Assembly (NCBI RefSeq): GCF_024713975.1
Contig: NC_091116.1
Span: 7,718,986 to 7,782,985, forward strand
Reading direction: 5' to 3'
Source: Paralichthys olivaceus
Lineage: Eukaryota > Chordata > Actinopteri > Pleuronectiformes > Paralichthyidae
DNA: 64,000 nucleotides
Shown: one piece after another, positions 34,721-48,175 of the stretch
Numbering within the stretch: position 1 is the first letter of the stretch
Layout of the letters: each line of letters starts with the position of its first letter
Notes under the pieces: model-generated
The model's input: the letters and a program-made list of their open reading frames with translations, nothing else
What the model was told of the DNA's origin: nothing
The model's database searches: none
Translations under genes and position numbers: made by a program

Positions 34721-35618
34721 GCTGGTAGAGGAAGCTCAGTTGGTCCGGTCTGGAAAAAAAACAAGCAGCGGGCCCGGCTCTAGGGTTTGTCCGCTGTCAG
34801 TCGTGTATCACGGGGCTCGTTTTCTGCGATAACATCGGTGCGTCCTGCTGCGGAGATGTGCTTTAGCTTAGCTTCACTGTTAGCTGCGAGCTTCACACAC
34901 ACACACACAAGTACTGTTCTAAATGAACCCTGCTGCCTTGCTAATGTGTTTTAAGCTAGTGGAGTTAGCACGTTAACGTTCTCTAAGGTGCCAGTTCACC
35001 TGGTTTCTGTCGCTGACTCTGGGGCAAAGTAAAGTTACCTGTTCCCCACTTGTTGCTTGTACCTGGTCACACGTCAGTAGCTGCATTGTCAACACAGCTG
35101 ATATATTCAGAAGGCCCGGATACACATGAACCCTCCCGTGTGTTGTGTCAACGGAATGTCCGAGGGTGCAGTTTAATAATGTGGGTTTAATGTGCCTGAA
35201 CAGTAAATAAGGTCACGATCAATGCATAGACAGCGGCTTACTGTTCCACTGATCGCAGAAGAAACACGAACTGTGACCAGAAACATCTCATACCTCGAAG
35301 GCAGTGGTGACCGTAAAGGTCAGAGAAGCAGGCTTGTGATTGGATGGTGATCGTGAGCAAAGTCCACCAGTCCCTGACTGTGTCTCTACTTGACGGTGGT
35401 TTTAAATGGACCTTAGTTTAACAAGGGATTTAAAAAATGAACGCCTCCCCCATCATATACAGAACAACCCACATCATCCCAGTGTTTATTACACGCGAAG
35501 TAAGAAAAATCAGTTCAACACCAATCTGGAAATCCAAATAAACCTCATGTCTCGGTTTCAAATGAAATATGAAATATATTGACGTTTCTCAGCCAGGAAA
35601 TCGTTTTTCTACAAACTG

Positions 35619-35872
35619 AGAAGCAAAGGGTCATCCACTAACCAGAAGGTTGGTGGTTCAATCCTCAACTCCTCCAGTCTGCATGTTCAAGTTTCCATGA
35701 CAAGATCCTGAAACCTAAATTGCCCCTGATAGTGTATGAATGGTGTGATTAAAAAAAAAAGCTGATCATAATCTGTGTATAGAAGCGCTGTATGAATGTG
35801 TGCATGAATGGATTGTAATGTTAAGTGCTTTGATAAGACTGGACTATATAAATACAGTCTATTGACCATCAC
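35619..35872 (+). mobile_element. tRNA-derived SINE, V-SINE type
   Basis: A B-box-like 'ggtggttcaatcc' near 35650 matches the RNA polymerase III internal promoter of tRNA-derived SINEs. It is followed by 'aaattgcccctgatagtgta' and an end with 'aagtgctttga...actatataaatacagtc', all characteristic of the vertebrate V-SINE group in fish. It lies in the long 5' intron assigned to arhgap1. The A-box end is degenerate. Confidence 0.65.
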
Positions 35873-35879
35873 TAAATGT

Positions 35880-38800
35880 GTGTGTGTGTGCGTGTGCGTG
35901 CTAAAAGCTGCTGCATTTAAATGTATACACTGAACACGGTATTGTAGTATGTTTGCTGTGATTTGTTAACACGCTCTGCCACATCCAGTTGCTTCGTGCC
36001 TACTGAAGCAGCAGTGTCATGAAGACGAGTTGGAGGGAGAGTGCAGTGTTTCAAATGTGGAAATGATCAGTAAGAACTTCCCTGCTTGTATTGCTTACTT
36101 TGATCTTTATGCAGGAACTGAGTATTGCAGGGGGGGTATCAGCAGTATAGTTTTTATGGGAACCAGTTTTCAACCCCCTGGAGGAAACTTTGACTAAGCT
36201 GCTTTCCTCTGCTGCTCTGCAGAGCTGTGATAGAGAGGAGAAATGAAGGGGGCAGGGTGATGCTGCTGCTCTGTAAACTCACACACAATGGCTGTGTGTG
36301 TGTATTTTGCCACATGATCCTTCAACGTTGACACCTGCAGACAGGTGTTGTGGCTGGGTGTGGATGGGGAAGAACCGGATGCTGTATGGCTCCATCGCTG
36401 AAAATCCTCAAGGAAGCAAACACACTGTTTTAATGTTTGTCTGATGAGCTTATTGACTGATTCTCTGTCTGCTGGGATGTGAATTTTAACTCATAGATAT
36501 GAGAATGGTTGGTTTGAAGCTACCCGGCCAACAGCTCATTCTTTTTTATTTTATTTTATTGACTGCAGTCAGTATGCTGACTGACTGGCTCAACAGCTCA
36601 CTGGATGACTGTCTCACTGACTGAATGTGTTTCATCAGTTATTACGCATGACTTTGTTGGGTGGTTTTAAATCTGCATGACTTAGATCAAACAGTATGTG
36701 TCTGGGTTCCGGCACACAAGCTTCTCCTTATACCTGTGGGGCCCCTTACTGGATGGAGAGCTACAGCTGAATCTATTAGTCCATTAATTTATGACTTAAT
36801 CATAATAAAACACTCAATAAGCATCAAAGTTCATTTCTGACTTTGGAAATAGTTGTATGACAGAGAGATGACAACTTAATGTCCATCTGATCATCACATG
36901 GTCACTCTTGAATGTTTGCTCACATCTTTTATCTGGTGATTAATTCTGAGCACTTTTTTTTACAAAGCTCTGGAAATGGCTTGCAAAAAACATAGCCGAG
37001 ATTGTTTGTTTAACAAATCAGTAATAATCTTAATAATCAGTTTGTCAGTGGATTGACACCACAGTGCCAGCAGTCTAAGGTGGTAACTGTAATAACCATG
37101 TTAGAATGTTCAGTCACATAATCACACGATGAGCCCTCAGCAGGCTCCATACGCTGATGAAAATCACGAGAAGTGGATGAATTGTAAGTGACCTTTTCAA
37201 ATCTGATTGTTTTGCCACTATTTTTGCTGAATTGACATAATAGCATGACCCTGAAAAAAACAAGTCATCCAGACTTGTGCTGTGCTGACTCTGTAGAAAC
37301 TGGAATGTGGTCCCTCTCTTTTCAGATATGAATAGTAAGTGTTGAGCTAATGCACAACCACAGATGAGCCCACAGCCCGGTGGCACGTCCTCGGCCTTCT
37401 GACCTGCTGCGTGTGCACGGTTCAGGAACATACAGTGCAAGAAAACAGGAACGCATCATCCACAAATCCTAAACACTGTTGTCCCTGACAGCTTCTTTAT
37501 TACTAAGGAACAGGTCAAGTGAGTGTGTGAGTGTGAGTGTGAGTGCGCGTGTGTGTGTGTCGGTCAGCTGGAATAGGCTGATTGTGCCCGTTGGTTAGTA
37601 GCAATATTTATTTAAAGCAACATGCTGTCATCCAGCATAACATCACAGAGCAGAGAGAGAACAGAGAGCCTGTGTGTGTGAGAGAGAGAATACTGGGTAA
37701 ATAAGTGGGGGCTGGGCCAAAGGAGCTAGTGTGAATAAACGGGGAGCGTTAATGTGTGAGAGGAGGCAGAGAGATGCAGTCATTAACTTGAAGCAGATAC
37801 ATGATGCTACTGAGTTTCACTGTTTGTCAGTGGAGCTGCTGGAGGCATTATTAGAATATAAACCACAGTGATCCCAGCTATACACAGTATCCAGTAGAGT
37901 GTATACAGTGAAGTACTGGAAGAAACAAGAATTTGAATTGCCTCTTGCTGATATTGTATCTGTATGAGGGTAAAAATAGAGGTGATTGGCGAACCCTGAT
38001 TGTTTTAATAAGCAAAATGATATCTTCAGCAGTTTATCCAATCATCCAATTCCAGATGTTTTGTGCATCATTATATAGATATTTCCCATAAATCAACCGG
38101 ACAGATTTCTTTATTAGAAATAAAAGCTATGATGTAGTTGTGTGGTTAGTGTAGCAGCACCAACTTTACACTGAGAGTATTTATTGCCTGAGTACCACAG
38201 TGACTAGTCTGCTGTGTGGGTTTCGAGTTTCTCAGCTCTCTCTGTTCTTCATTCCTTACATAACTATATCTGTTGTTTAGCTTGTGAATGACGGAGGAGG
38301 ACACTATGATTGTGTCAAGCAGACAGTGTCCGAAAATATGTTCTGTTATCTCCATATTTAAGTGATACCTTAGCTCTCCTCTCTATCTTAGATGGGCAGG
38401 TTTTCATTTCACATTTAAGTGTGGTCATGCACAACAGCTAGAAACACATGAATTCTGTCACGGTTGGACATCTCATCATATGAACCGTCTCCATTCGAGT
38501 GTTAGTTTACTGTCATATGCTGTAAATTATAAAAAATAATTCAGGAGTGAAATCATCTTGTTTCAGTACAGTTCTAATGTTCAATTCTCTCCTGACCCCA
38601 GTCTCTTTATACTTAAACTGTAAAATATTAATATCTCATGATGTAATGTGATGTCATGAAAATCATCTCACAGTTCAAAAACGCATTTAGCAAAGACAAT
38701 TAGCAACTTAATTTACAGCTCACTGAGGTCAACCAAACATTCATTATCATATGGTATTAACAATGTAATTATGAAATGGGACATAATATAAAAGTTATCA

Positions 38801-38900
38801 TTCTCTCATTTGGGTGAATACAGCATTGCCCCTCTGATGCTTTTTCATTGATAATGAAATCCTGTCACAGTAGCTGAGTTTTGTCAGCTGTCAGCTGACC
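35880..38900. other. Long arhgap1 5' intron, no exon recognised
   Basis: The stretch contains a GT/GAGT-rich block at 37515-37565 and GA runs near 37650-37690. I found no protein-like frame on either strand. Confidence 0.5.
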
Positions 38901-39036
38901 TGAGGTCTCTCTGTCTCTTGCAGGACTCTGGCTGCTGCTGTTTGGAAGTTGCTTTGTGCATCTTTGTGTGTCTGAGACATCACCGTTGAGCGTGTGTGCG
39001 ACTGGGTGCGTGTAGCGCCGTTCTGCAGTGTGCGCG

Positions 39037-42000
39037 ATGTCTTCAGAGCTGCTGGTGGATTTTGGAGATGACCCTGCGACGGCACAGCTCGGACAGCTGA
39101 AGCTGGCCACGATAGAGAACCAGCAGTGGCCCGCTGATGAGTCGACTATCAGCAAGTCAGGTGAGAACATTGTGACCTTATTACTTGTAATCATAAAACA
39201 GAGCTTGATAGAGACAATGGAAACATTCAGGTTTAGGTCTTGACCAATTTTTTCTTTTATTTTAAATTTTAAGAGAAATACAGTAGATTTAGAAAAAGCA
39301 AAATACAATGGGTACATATCAGTGAAGCAGATAAGTTATACTTGCACACAAAATGAAAAAGCCTGTTCTGTTTGACATTCATATATATATATATATATAT
39401 ATATATGTATTGGTGTGTGTGTGTGTTTCAGCGACAGACCTCTCCCAGGGCTTTGACAGTGGCTCTCCCCACCTGCCCTGGAACCATCCCTTCTATGACA
39501 TCGCCCGCCATCAGATCATTGAAGTGGCAGGTCAGTCCTCATAAACCTCATGCGATGGTTTTCTGTCCATTGTTTGACTCCTCTCTTCATTCTTGTCTAT
39601 GACATTAACAATTTACTTAGTCTTTTAACAATATTTCTTCAGGCTAAAACTTTAGCTGCTCATTTTTATTACAAGTATGAAAAGCTTTAAAGAGTAAATA
39701 CAAGTGAAGTTGAATATATGTCTCTGTGTGTCTGTAGGTGATGATAACTTTGGCAGGAAGGTGATAGTGTTCAACGCCTGCAGGATGCCCCCACACCATC
39801 AGCTGGACCATCACAAGCTGCTGATGTAAGCATTAATGTGACCTCAGCTGCTACAGATGTTCACTTGAGTTGGTGCTGTAGGTTACATAATTACATAATT
39901 ATTCATAATTCAGTAAAATAAAATTTAAATCTATATGTAATACATTATCTGCAAGTACAAATGAATTAAATATCCAATAAGAAATGATAGTTTCAAAAGT
40001 TAAAATATTAGATCAAAATAAAGAAGAAGAAACAAAATAAAACAAATGATAACATTGATAAAAAGCTGATTCTGCAAGTCTCAGATCATCAGGCGTGAGT
40101 TTCAGAGCTGAGGAGAATTGACTGCAAAACCCACCCAGTCAGCTTCAGTCTTGAGCTGGGGCAGCTGGGAACCATCAGGGGGTCCTCCCTGATGTTGAGA
40201 TACTGCTCTGGCTCAAGAGGAGCAGCAATTCATCCATATAGCTGTTGTCACTCGCCTGCACAACTCAGGAACAAATCTGCTTGACTGATTCTTGCACAAG
40301 GCCTGATGAGTCCCGCTCTTGCTCTGTGTAACAGGTCTATAGAGGAAAAAAGATGAAAATATGGCGATTAACCTGCTAGAAGCACTAAATAACATTACAG
40401 GAGCTTTATTGGAACATCTGTTTTCAAGTTGTTTACTTTTTTATTCATCCTCATCTATGTGTACAGCTCTGGCATCAAAGGGTTCTCCCTCCACCCTTTT
40501 CCACAAAGACTTTCATGTGCAGTAAAAGTCACTGGCTGCATCAGTGATATTGTGGTTACACAGACTGCTGGCTCACCATGACACATTCATATGACTCAGT
40601 AAGGAGAAATGTTTCTCTGTAGTCTTCAAATTGAACATTTTTTTCAAGTATTTCAATTCTATTAAAGGAAGCAAATGTGCTACAGTGATGTTTTTTAATG
40701 ACCTGACAGCTGAGTTTTGGTTAAAACGTGAAAAACATTTACACACGTGAGTGACAATACATTGGTTGTATTTTTTGCAGGTATCTTAAAGGAACACTGG
40801 ATCAGTACGTGGAAAGTGACTACACTCTGATCTATTTCCATCATGGGCTGACCAGCGAAAACAAACCATCTCTCAGCTGGCTACGAGATGCATACAGGGA
40901 GTTTGACAGAAAGTAAGTTTAATAACGTCACTTGACATGGCACCATCACATCATAACTCACTGAAGATATACTCTTGGCTCAATCCAACACTTAGGTTTC
41001 CTGACCCTGATATTGGCTTTGAGTGTCGCAGGAGAGATGTTGATGATAAACTTTGAGGTGCTGCAGAAAGAGAATATACGAACTGTACTTGAACCAAAAA
41101 AGCATGTAGAGTCGCCCACACACTCTCCACCCAGGCCTGCTGCTTTGCGTTTGTCGCTGTGCTTGCAGGTTTAAACAAGTCCTTGATGCTGGTTTATTGA
41201 CCATCGATGGGAGGGGAGAGAACTCACAGTATGGCTCAGTTGAAATGAGACTGCTGTGACACAAACATAGCTCCACAGATCTCCTCTGTCTGTACGGTAG
41301 CTTTGATCAGAATATCTGCTGTCTGTCATTTCAGGTATAAGAAGAACATCAAGGCTCTGTACATTGTCCATCCCACCATGTTCATCAAGACTCTGCTGAT
41401 CCTCTTCAAACCCCTCATCAGGTTCTTCTATTTTTTAAAAATTACTCAACATGGTTTTAAAGCAGATGTTAACAGCTCATTTTGATATAACTTGCTGATT
41501 GTATGTGGCATTTTTAACCTTTAAGATTTTCTTGACATATGAGCCATTAGTTTCACTTCTGTTCGGCCGCACCATTTTTATCCCTTATCTTTTATCACAC
41601 ATTGTTCAGCTGGGTTGAAATAAGTCGTGATGAGACTGGCCTGGGTTTTTTGTTTGTTTATAAACTAGTTTGGGATCAGACTGTAATTACTACTACCAAA
41701 TTGCAGCGATATTTCTTTAGCTTTCTGGCTGTAGACTTCAATATTTCATCCTCTAACTTGAGTTGTGTGCAGACTATTGTTTTGAAACTTGTGGGAGTTT
41801 TTTAGAACATTACACCACACCAGCTGTTGTATAACGATCGGTATCTGGTCAAATGGTGTGGACATTCAACAAGCATACACAGACTTTGCTGGTTTATTAG
41901 TCGCTGCAACACTCGTTTTTTTCAAATTCAGACAGTAGGTTCGGCTGTTTCTTCTCACAGAGTTCTTCTTGTGGGAGATTGAAGCAAAGATACCACAGAT

Positions 42001-42994
42001 ACCAGGCCTTGTTTGAGCACAGTGTGAATAAGATGTATATAAAAATAACCAAACTTCAGAACACACATCCTGAATACACTTTGCTGCTCTGCGTTTCCAG
42101 AGAATTCACTCAAGAACCAATTTTATTTACCGTAAAAATGTTACTTTAGCGATGATGTTAATAATTAAAAATAGTTCAAATAATTGCCTGTTTGGCAGAT
42201 CACCCAGCAGTAATAAAAATGTCTTCTAAAAACCAATAATAATGCACTAAACTCATAAAACGTGATGATGCATTTGCTGCTTTTAATGATAAAAATTAAT
42301 GTGTCACTTTACTTTGAATTAGGAACATGCTCATTCATGGTGGTTCTAGTGCCATCTAGTGGCAGCTGTAGAAAACTACAGAAACAATCCATCCTTAAGA
42401 TATACATATATCATTAGTATTCACTGTATTAACACTACTCTTAAGACTAGATATGGTTTTAAATGTTGCTAGGACCGATGTCATCATGTCATTTCCCTGT
42501 GTAGTTTTAAGTTTGGCAGGAAGATCAACTACGTGAGCTATCTGAGTGAGCTGGAGGACGTGGTGAAGTGTGAGCAGCTGCTTATTCCAGCACGTGTCAA
42601 AGAGTGAGTGCTGAAATATGAAATTAAACACAGTGAATATTTTCATTTGCATACTGTACGTTTAAATACATTACGACGGTGAGATTTCTTCCACGTCTTG
42701 TTATTATACATTTCCATCCAGAAATCGCATAATAGCATAGAACTTGGTTTACTTTTATCAACCTCAAGTTACCTTTTTAAAATCCTAAGCAGTTGATAAT
42801 CTAACAATGTCTCTGTGGCAGGTACGACAACAAGCTGAGAGCGTCTCTGAAACCTACCGCCCAGCCTCCTATGTCTCCTCCTCGCAGCCCTCCGCTCCCC
42901 AACCAGGTGTTTGGGGTGCCACTTGCATTGTAAGTCATGGAATGTGTTTTGTCTGACTGTTAGATTCTACTCTGGCAGATTTCATTCACCACTG

Positions 42995-43027
<33 letters not shown>

Positions 43028-44816
43028 CAGGCTCAGAGAGAATAGTCCAGACGGTGATTCAGTTCCTGTGGTGATGAGAGACACAATAGGATTCCTTTCA
43101 GAACAAGGTAATGTTTTTTTGTTGTGCTAGAAACACAAATATAATTGACTTAACTGAATTGTTCCCTCTGTAAGAACCACGTTTTTGACCCTCTGTGTTT
43201 GTCAGGTTTGGAGATTGAGGGAATATTCAGAAGGTCTGCCAACGTCACTCTGGTGAAGGAGGTCCAGCTGAAATACAACTCAGGTATGACTAACAGGCTT
43301 GTTTATCTTTTTTTGTGGTTAGGCGAAGACAGTTTCTTTTCTTATTGGACATGTTTGCGTGTTTTGTAGGTGCGCCAGTGAATTTCAGAGAGATTGAAGA
43401 CGTCCACTTGGCTGCCGTGATTCTAAAAACATTCCTGAGGGAGCTGCCCGAGCCTCTGCTGACCTACCAGCTCTACAACGACATTGTCAACTTTGCCAGT
43501 ACGTTCAAACAAGATCTTTTTTTAATCTTATTCTCTAGATGGAAAATTCCACTTCTAAGGCTACAAAAAAAAATCCAGGTTACAAATGATTTCAGTGCTT
43601 TTGCCCAATTTGAATTCTATATATGTACTTCTATGTAATGTGCTTCAATGAACAGATTGAGGAAGTTGTACATAGTATAAAAAGGAAATGAACGCTGACA
43701 CACACAAAGACACAATTTGTGTGATTTAAAGACACACCATGCAACATTTTTTAATCTCAAAATCTCAAAATGAGTTTGATTGTTCAGTGACTTGGAATAG
43801 GGAGAATGTTTCCTCTTTCATTCTCAGCCATCACCCTGAACGTCTGTTCTTGCTCTTACTTTGGTGAATGGGTACTATTTCCTGTGACTAGTGAGGAGCT
43901 GACTGATGTACACTGCTTCAATTGTCAGAATCAGGTCCAACAAGTTCAAGAGTAATGCTGAACTGTAGATCAATTAAAAACCAGTTTTTGTCTCCACTAT
44001 CCAGCCAGGAAACTTAAAATACGAAGTTTAGTGTCTTTGTTAGAGCAGCAGATCCTCTGGTTCAAGAAGCAGAGGATCATGGGTATTATCCAGCGTTTAG
44101 TTGTGTTTGAGTTCAGCGAGTGGAAAGAATCCGTCAGTGCTCCACTCAAAACATTGATATACTTTCACTATATGAAATCACGAAATCACACGGACACGGA
44201 GCCCAACAGAATTAATTAACACATGTCACTGCAGAGGGCGCTGTTGCTCAGTAAAAGTCACATGTAGCTTTGAACAGTCAGAAATTGAAATGGGATTACT
44301 GACCTGTGGTGAGTGTTTGTGGATTTCCAGTATTCAGGTAACTACATTGAATAAAAACCTCTTTCCTCCCTGTGACCTGGTTTCTGACGCATGTAAAAGC
44401 ACTGACTGTTGTGAAATGAGCTCGAAGTCATAATGGTGTTTGTGCTTGGCGTTGTGCAGCTGTATCCAGTGACAACCAGGTGACGGTTATGAAGACGCTG
44501 GTCGAGTCACTGCCTGAGGAAAACTACACATCGCTGCGATACCTTGTCACGTTCCTAGCACAGGTACAGCTCATACTCTCCAGAGCCTCTCAGGCCAGTG
44601 TGTAACAGACTGTCTGTTACCAACGACATGTGCTTGTGTGTTGTTTAGGTGTCAGCCAACAGTGAGGTGAATAAAATGACCAACAGTAATCTGGCAGTTG
44701 TGTTCGGTCCGAACCTGCTCTGGGGGCGGGACAACGCCATGTCACTGAGTGCCATCGGGCCGATCAACAACTTCACCAGAACCCTGCTGGACCAACAGCA
44801 TCTGATCTTCACTTAA
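39037..44816 (+). CDS. arhgap1: Rho GTPase-activating protein 1 (p50RhoGAP)
   Basis: Twelve coding exons: 39037-39160, 39432-39530, 39738-39825, 40781-40912, 41335-41421, 42505-42603, 42822-42929, 43031-43107, 43206-43283, 43370-43498, 44460-44563, 44649-44816; 1293 nt, 430 aa (human 439). Residues about 60-215 form a CRAL-TRIO/Sec14 (BCH) domain with '[16 protein letters not shown]', '[11 protein letters not shown]' and '[16 protein letters not shown]'. A proline-rich linker '[14 protein letters not shown]' follows, then a RhoGAP domain (about 245-430) with the arginine-finger loop 'EGIFRRS' (276-282), '[10 protein letters not shown]' and '[18 protein letters not shown]'. It stimulates GTP hydrolysis by Cdc42/Rho family GTPases. 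The start ATG at 39037 follows a 113-nt 5' UTR part of the exon. Paralog arhgap8 is less likely because of the close match to p50RhoGAP across both domains. Confidence 0.95.
39381..39406. repeat. (AT)n microsatellite
   Basis: About 13 AT units in arhgap1 intron 1, 25 bp before the acceptor of exon 2. Confidence 0.9.
43000..43028. repeat. (GT)n microsatellite
   Basis: About 14 GT units running directly into the acceptor of arhgap1 exon 8 at 43031. Confidence 0.9.
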
Positions 44817-45774
44817 ACCAACACACCACTGTGACCCGCCTTCTCATACAGCATTTACTCTGACCGATCAGCAGCTTCATCAGGGTACACCCCCCCCCCC
44901 CATCAGCAGCACTTACACAAAACCACTTCATCTGCTTTTCAATGAAAATACCATAAAAATACTGAAAATATCCTGCAATATCTTCCATTCTTCCCATTAG
45001 CTGTCATGTCAAGCTTGTGATACCATTTCCATGAGCCTCACATACACGAACATACTAGACTGTAGTACATACATGGAACATATTAGACTGTAGCCCTCTG
45101 TAATCAAAAGTTCAACAGCCAATCAGAAGGTGACTTTCCACATTGATTTTACTGTGGAGGTTTAAAATCCAAACGGCAGGTCGTGTGTTTTTCCCGTCGC
45201 ATGTAGCAGTCGTCATGAGGTGCACGATCAAATGTTACAGCATTTTATTACTTAAGTCCATAATTTGTATATGTTGCAAAGGGTTGTGCCTCTTTGACTG
45301 ACAGAGATGACAACTGTCACAGTGATGTTAGTGTTGCACTTACTTAAAGTCTTACAGGAGTGAAGCAGCAGAGGCCACGATGTCGTGGATTTTAATCACT
45401 TCCTCCAATCTCTAGAAAAAGGCATCCATGTTGTACGTTTCCCTGATGCAGTTTATTGAGGTCTCTTATCAGCCCCTGCCTAGTAAACCTGCACTTTGAA
45501 CCCACAGTACTCCCCCAGTTCATAACTCAGGCTTTCAGTGATAAATCTGATTATTAGGCACTGAGATAACCCTGATGAGTAATTTCTCAGATGATGAGTA
45601 GAATGAACTTTATAGTTACCAGTGCTAAACCTCATGTGAACTACAAATTAATTCACCGTCATGTGACACATTCCCTCAGCAGAAGTCAGTTAACATGAAC
45701 GCAACGTCAGACTGCATAAGGAAGTGAAATTAAATGGCATCACAATGCCAGCACGCTATAAATTGCTGTAACAT

Positions 45775-45780
45775 AATAAA
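45775..45780 (+). terminator. Candidate arhgap1 poly(A) signal
   Basis: AATAAA about 960 bp beyond the stop codon, the nearest canonical signal in the right orientation. Confidence 0.4.
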
Positions 45781-45929
45781 AGTTTCTCTCAGTCAGAACC
45801 TGTCTAAGTCACCAAAGTGACAAACATGTTTTTAAACTAACAACACAAACAATTATAATCTCTTGCGTCTTTGTCGAACACACTCGTTAAACTGGCGGAG
45901 TATTAAGGCCATGTTTCAGAAAAAAACAT

Positions 45930-46135
45930 GGTAAGTAAAGTCATAATTTTACAATAAAAAAGTCGTAATACTACAAGTATCGTCTCAATTATAACTCTAT
46001 TCTCATACTATTACATATTTATTCTAGTGATATTCTGACTTTATTCTTGTTAACTTACGACTTGAGTTTCTTCTCAATATAGACTTTATTCTAGTAGTAT
46101 TGCGACTTTATTCTTAAACCTCATTTTTCTTTCTT
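45930..46135. repeat. Degenerate tandem repeat, 'gtaatactacaag/gactttattct' type
   Basis: Imperfect units alternate 'agtcgtaatactac' with 'gactttattctagtagtatt' and related forms in both orientations. The end near 46135 runs into 'ttcttccacggggcc'. This composition is typical of a dispersed minisatellite-containing repeat in percomorph fish. Confidence 0.6.
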
Positions 46136-48052
46136 CCACGGGGCCATAATACTCTGTCGTCTTAAATATTCAGTGCTGATGGGAAAGGGAAAATCTGTCC
46201 TGGCCCAGAGGCAGCAAAACCCCAAATCATGATTTCTGTCTCAACTGTGCTCCACCTTAGTGACGATGTTTTCATGTGTGTGTATGTGGTTCCCTTTTTA
46301 CACCACATGTAGGTAGATCTGTAGTTTTCCCCAAAATAATTCAACCTTTATGTTTTATCAGTTAAAATCGATTGTGCTAGTTCACAATTGTAATTTAATT
46401 GAAGATCTGACCATAGTTTCAGACATTTTCTCCTCATCACAGCCAACCAACCATTCAGAACCCCCACTACTAACTACTAATGCATGTGTTTGTACCTGTT
46501 TTCGTGTGTTTCTCAGGCCCGACCTGAACACAGTGTGGCTCATCATCTTTTATCTCTGTAGGGAGATTAATAGCGACTGGACTTAGACATCTTCAGTCTC
46601 TGTGTTTACGTGCTGTGCTGTGTTGTGCTGTCAGTCTTCCCTCCTGCTCCTTTCTAACAAAAAAATGGCCTCCAGCTTCACAGAGAGACACAGAGAGCAG
46701 GGTTGGTAATATATAAATCTATAATAACTACAGATAATGAGAGAATGCAGGTATTTAACCTTTTATGATCCCAGAGTAAAGAGAGGAGAGATGAAGTCTC
46801 AGGTTAACTTATAACTCGGTGAACTTGGTACCAAACGTTGTGTGTGGACAATCTATGAAACGCTGTAATGACAGCAGATCAAGATCTGAGCATGGGTTAA
46901 AGCCCAAACACAGATTTGTGGACATAGTTTGCTGAACTCTACTATATCCTAATATTTGACGTTTGCTTCTTCATAGCTCTTTCCTTCCTATATTTGTTTT
47001 AGTATTAATAAGAAGACAATAACCTTTGACTTTTCCCCCCTGCTACAACATAACACTGACTTAACTTTCATCATAGCTCGTCATAGGAGCTGTTTGAATG
47101 GTACTGTATAAACAGCTGACACAACTCCATAGAATGAAATTCAACATTCAGTAGCACAAACACAGAAAGTACAGCACCTCTTTTACCTCAAGCGGCAGAA
47201 AGAACCAGCTCTTAACTTTTAATTTCTATTACTTCCAGTTAATGCCTCCATTTTTTTTTTTTTTTACAGTCAAAAGTATTCAAGAATTTCTATATTATTG
47301 GTTGTAATTGTGGCAGTTTTGCAGGAGGAAGTGAGGTACACTGATGTATATGTAGGTCAGTGAAGCGCAACAGGGTGCTGGGGATGACTCTGTGCACTGT
47401 GGGGCTTTCAGGATTTTAATGTGATAATGATAAAAATGAACAATCACAAAATGGTGTTACACAAAGTTCTTACATCTGAGACAGAGAATATTTCATCCTT
47501 TTGAACTCTCTCAACAAGGGTAGATCTTCCCCCTCTGTACTCTCCTACTAATGTAGAATTCCCTGTAGATGTAACTAGGGATTTCTGGGTATTGAAGTCT
47601 AAAGCATTTTAAACTATGACACTAAACTGCCCCACGACCAGTGTTTCCCAGCTCAGCGTTAGTACTCTTCAGTAGCTGCTGCCTGTTTGAGGCTTGTGCA
47701 CTTAAAAAACTGACAGTGGTTGCGTGAGTTTGTTGTCATTTATTCTGGTCGTGCTGCATTGCCTCTGTGCATTCTGGATCTTTCAGTCTCTTCGTACAGC
47801 CGAGTAAAATATTTGACGTGAGCGAAGTCACCGATAGGAGTCGTGAGGTATTTTGCTCTGTATTTGCCTTATGTTGTGTGGTTGATGGTGCACAGCTGAT
47901 GTATGATGGTATGTGTGCGTGTGCTCTCTCTTCGTGGTGCAGGGTCCTCTGGGCTGATTGGGGCTGGGCAGTAAAACAAAATCAATAATAAGATAACTTT
48001 CATCAACAGCAATGAAACAAATCAAGATAGTTGTTTTGCAGTTGTTTTTCAT

Positions 48053-48175
48053 TCATTCTGCTTCTATTTGGAGGAACTCTCCTTCCGTATATTCTGGCTC
48101 AGACAAGTTGGCACGGCTTTTGAAGTCAAAGGCTTCATCGACGTTGTCCACATCCGAAAAAGATTCAGCCATGAT
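48053..48175 (-). CDS. Small acidic open frame of unknown identity
   Basis: An ATG-initiated frame of 40 codons including the stop, beginning 'MAESFSDVDNVDEAF' and ending 'EGEFLQIEAE'. It is rich in Asp, Glu and Ser, not repeat-derived, and its composition looks more protein-like than neighbouring frames. I do not recognise it; an N-terminal fragment of a decayed transposase gene or a chance frame are both possible. No splice donor was confirmed. Confidence 0.15.
   Translation of the reverse strand: MMAESFSDVDNVDEAFDFKSRANLSEPEYTEGEFLQIEAE

Noticed and set aside
38865-39317. Minus-strand frame of 150 codons overlapping arhgap1 exon 1
   Set aside because: The plus-strand exon has conserved p50RhoGAP sequence and matching splice sites; the minus frame is a shadow.
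40090-40340. GC-richer block in arhgap1 intron 3 resembling a degenerate retroelement piece
   Set aside because: No clear frame or known motif; evidence too weak to call.
43720-44290. Possible repeat element in arhgap1 intron 10, with 'gcagagggcgctgttgc' near its end
   Set aside because: The end motif is seen in fish repeats, but I could not define the boundaries or pair the termini by eye.
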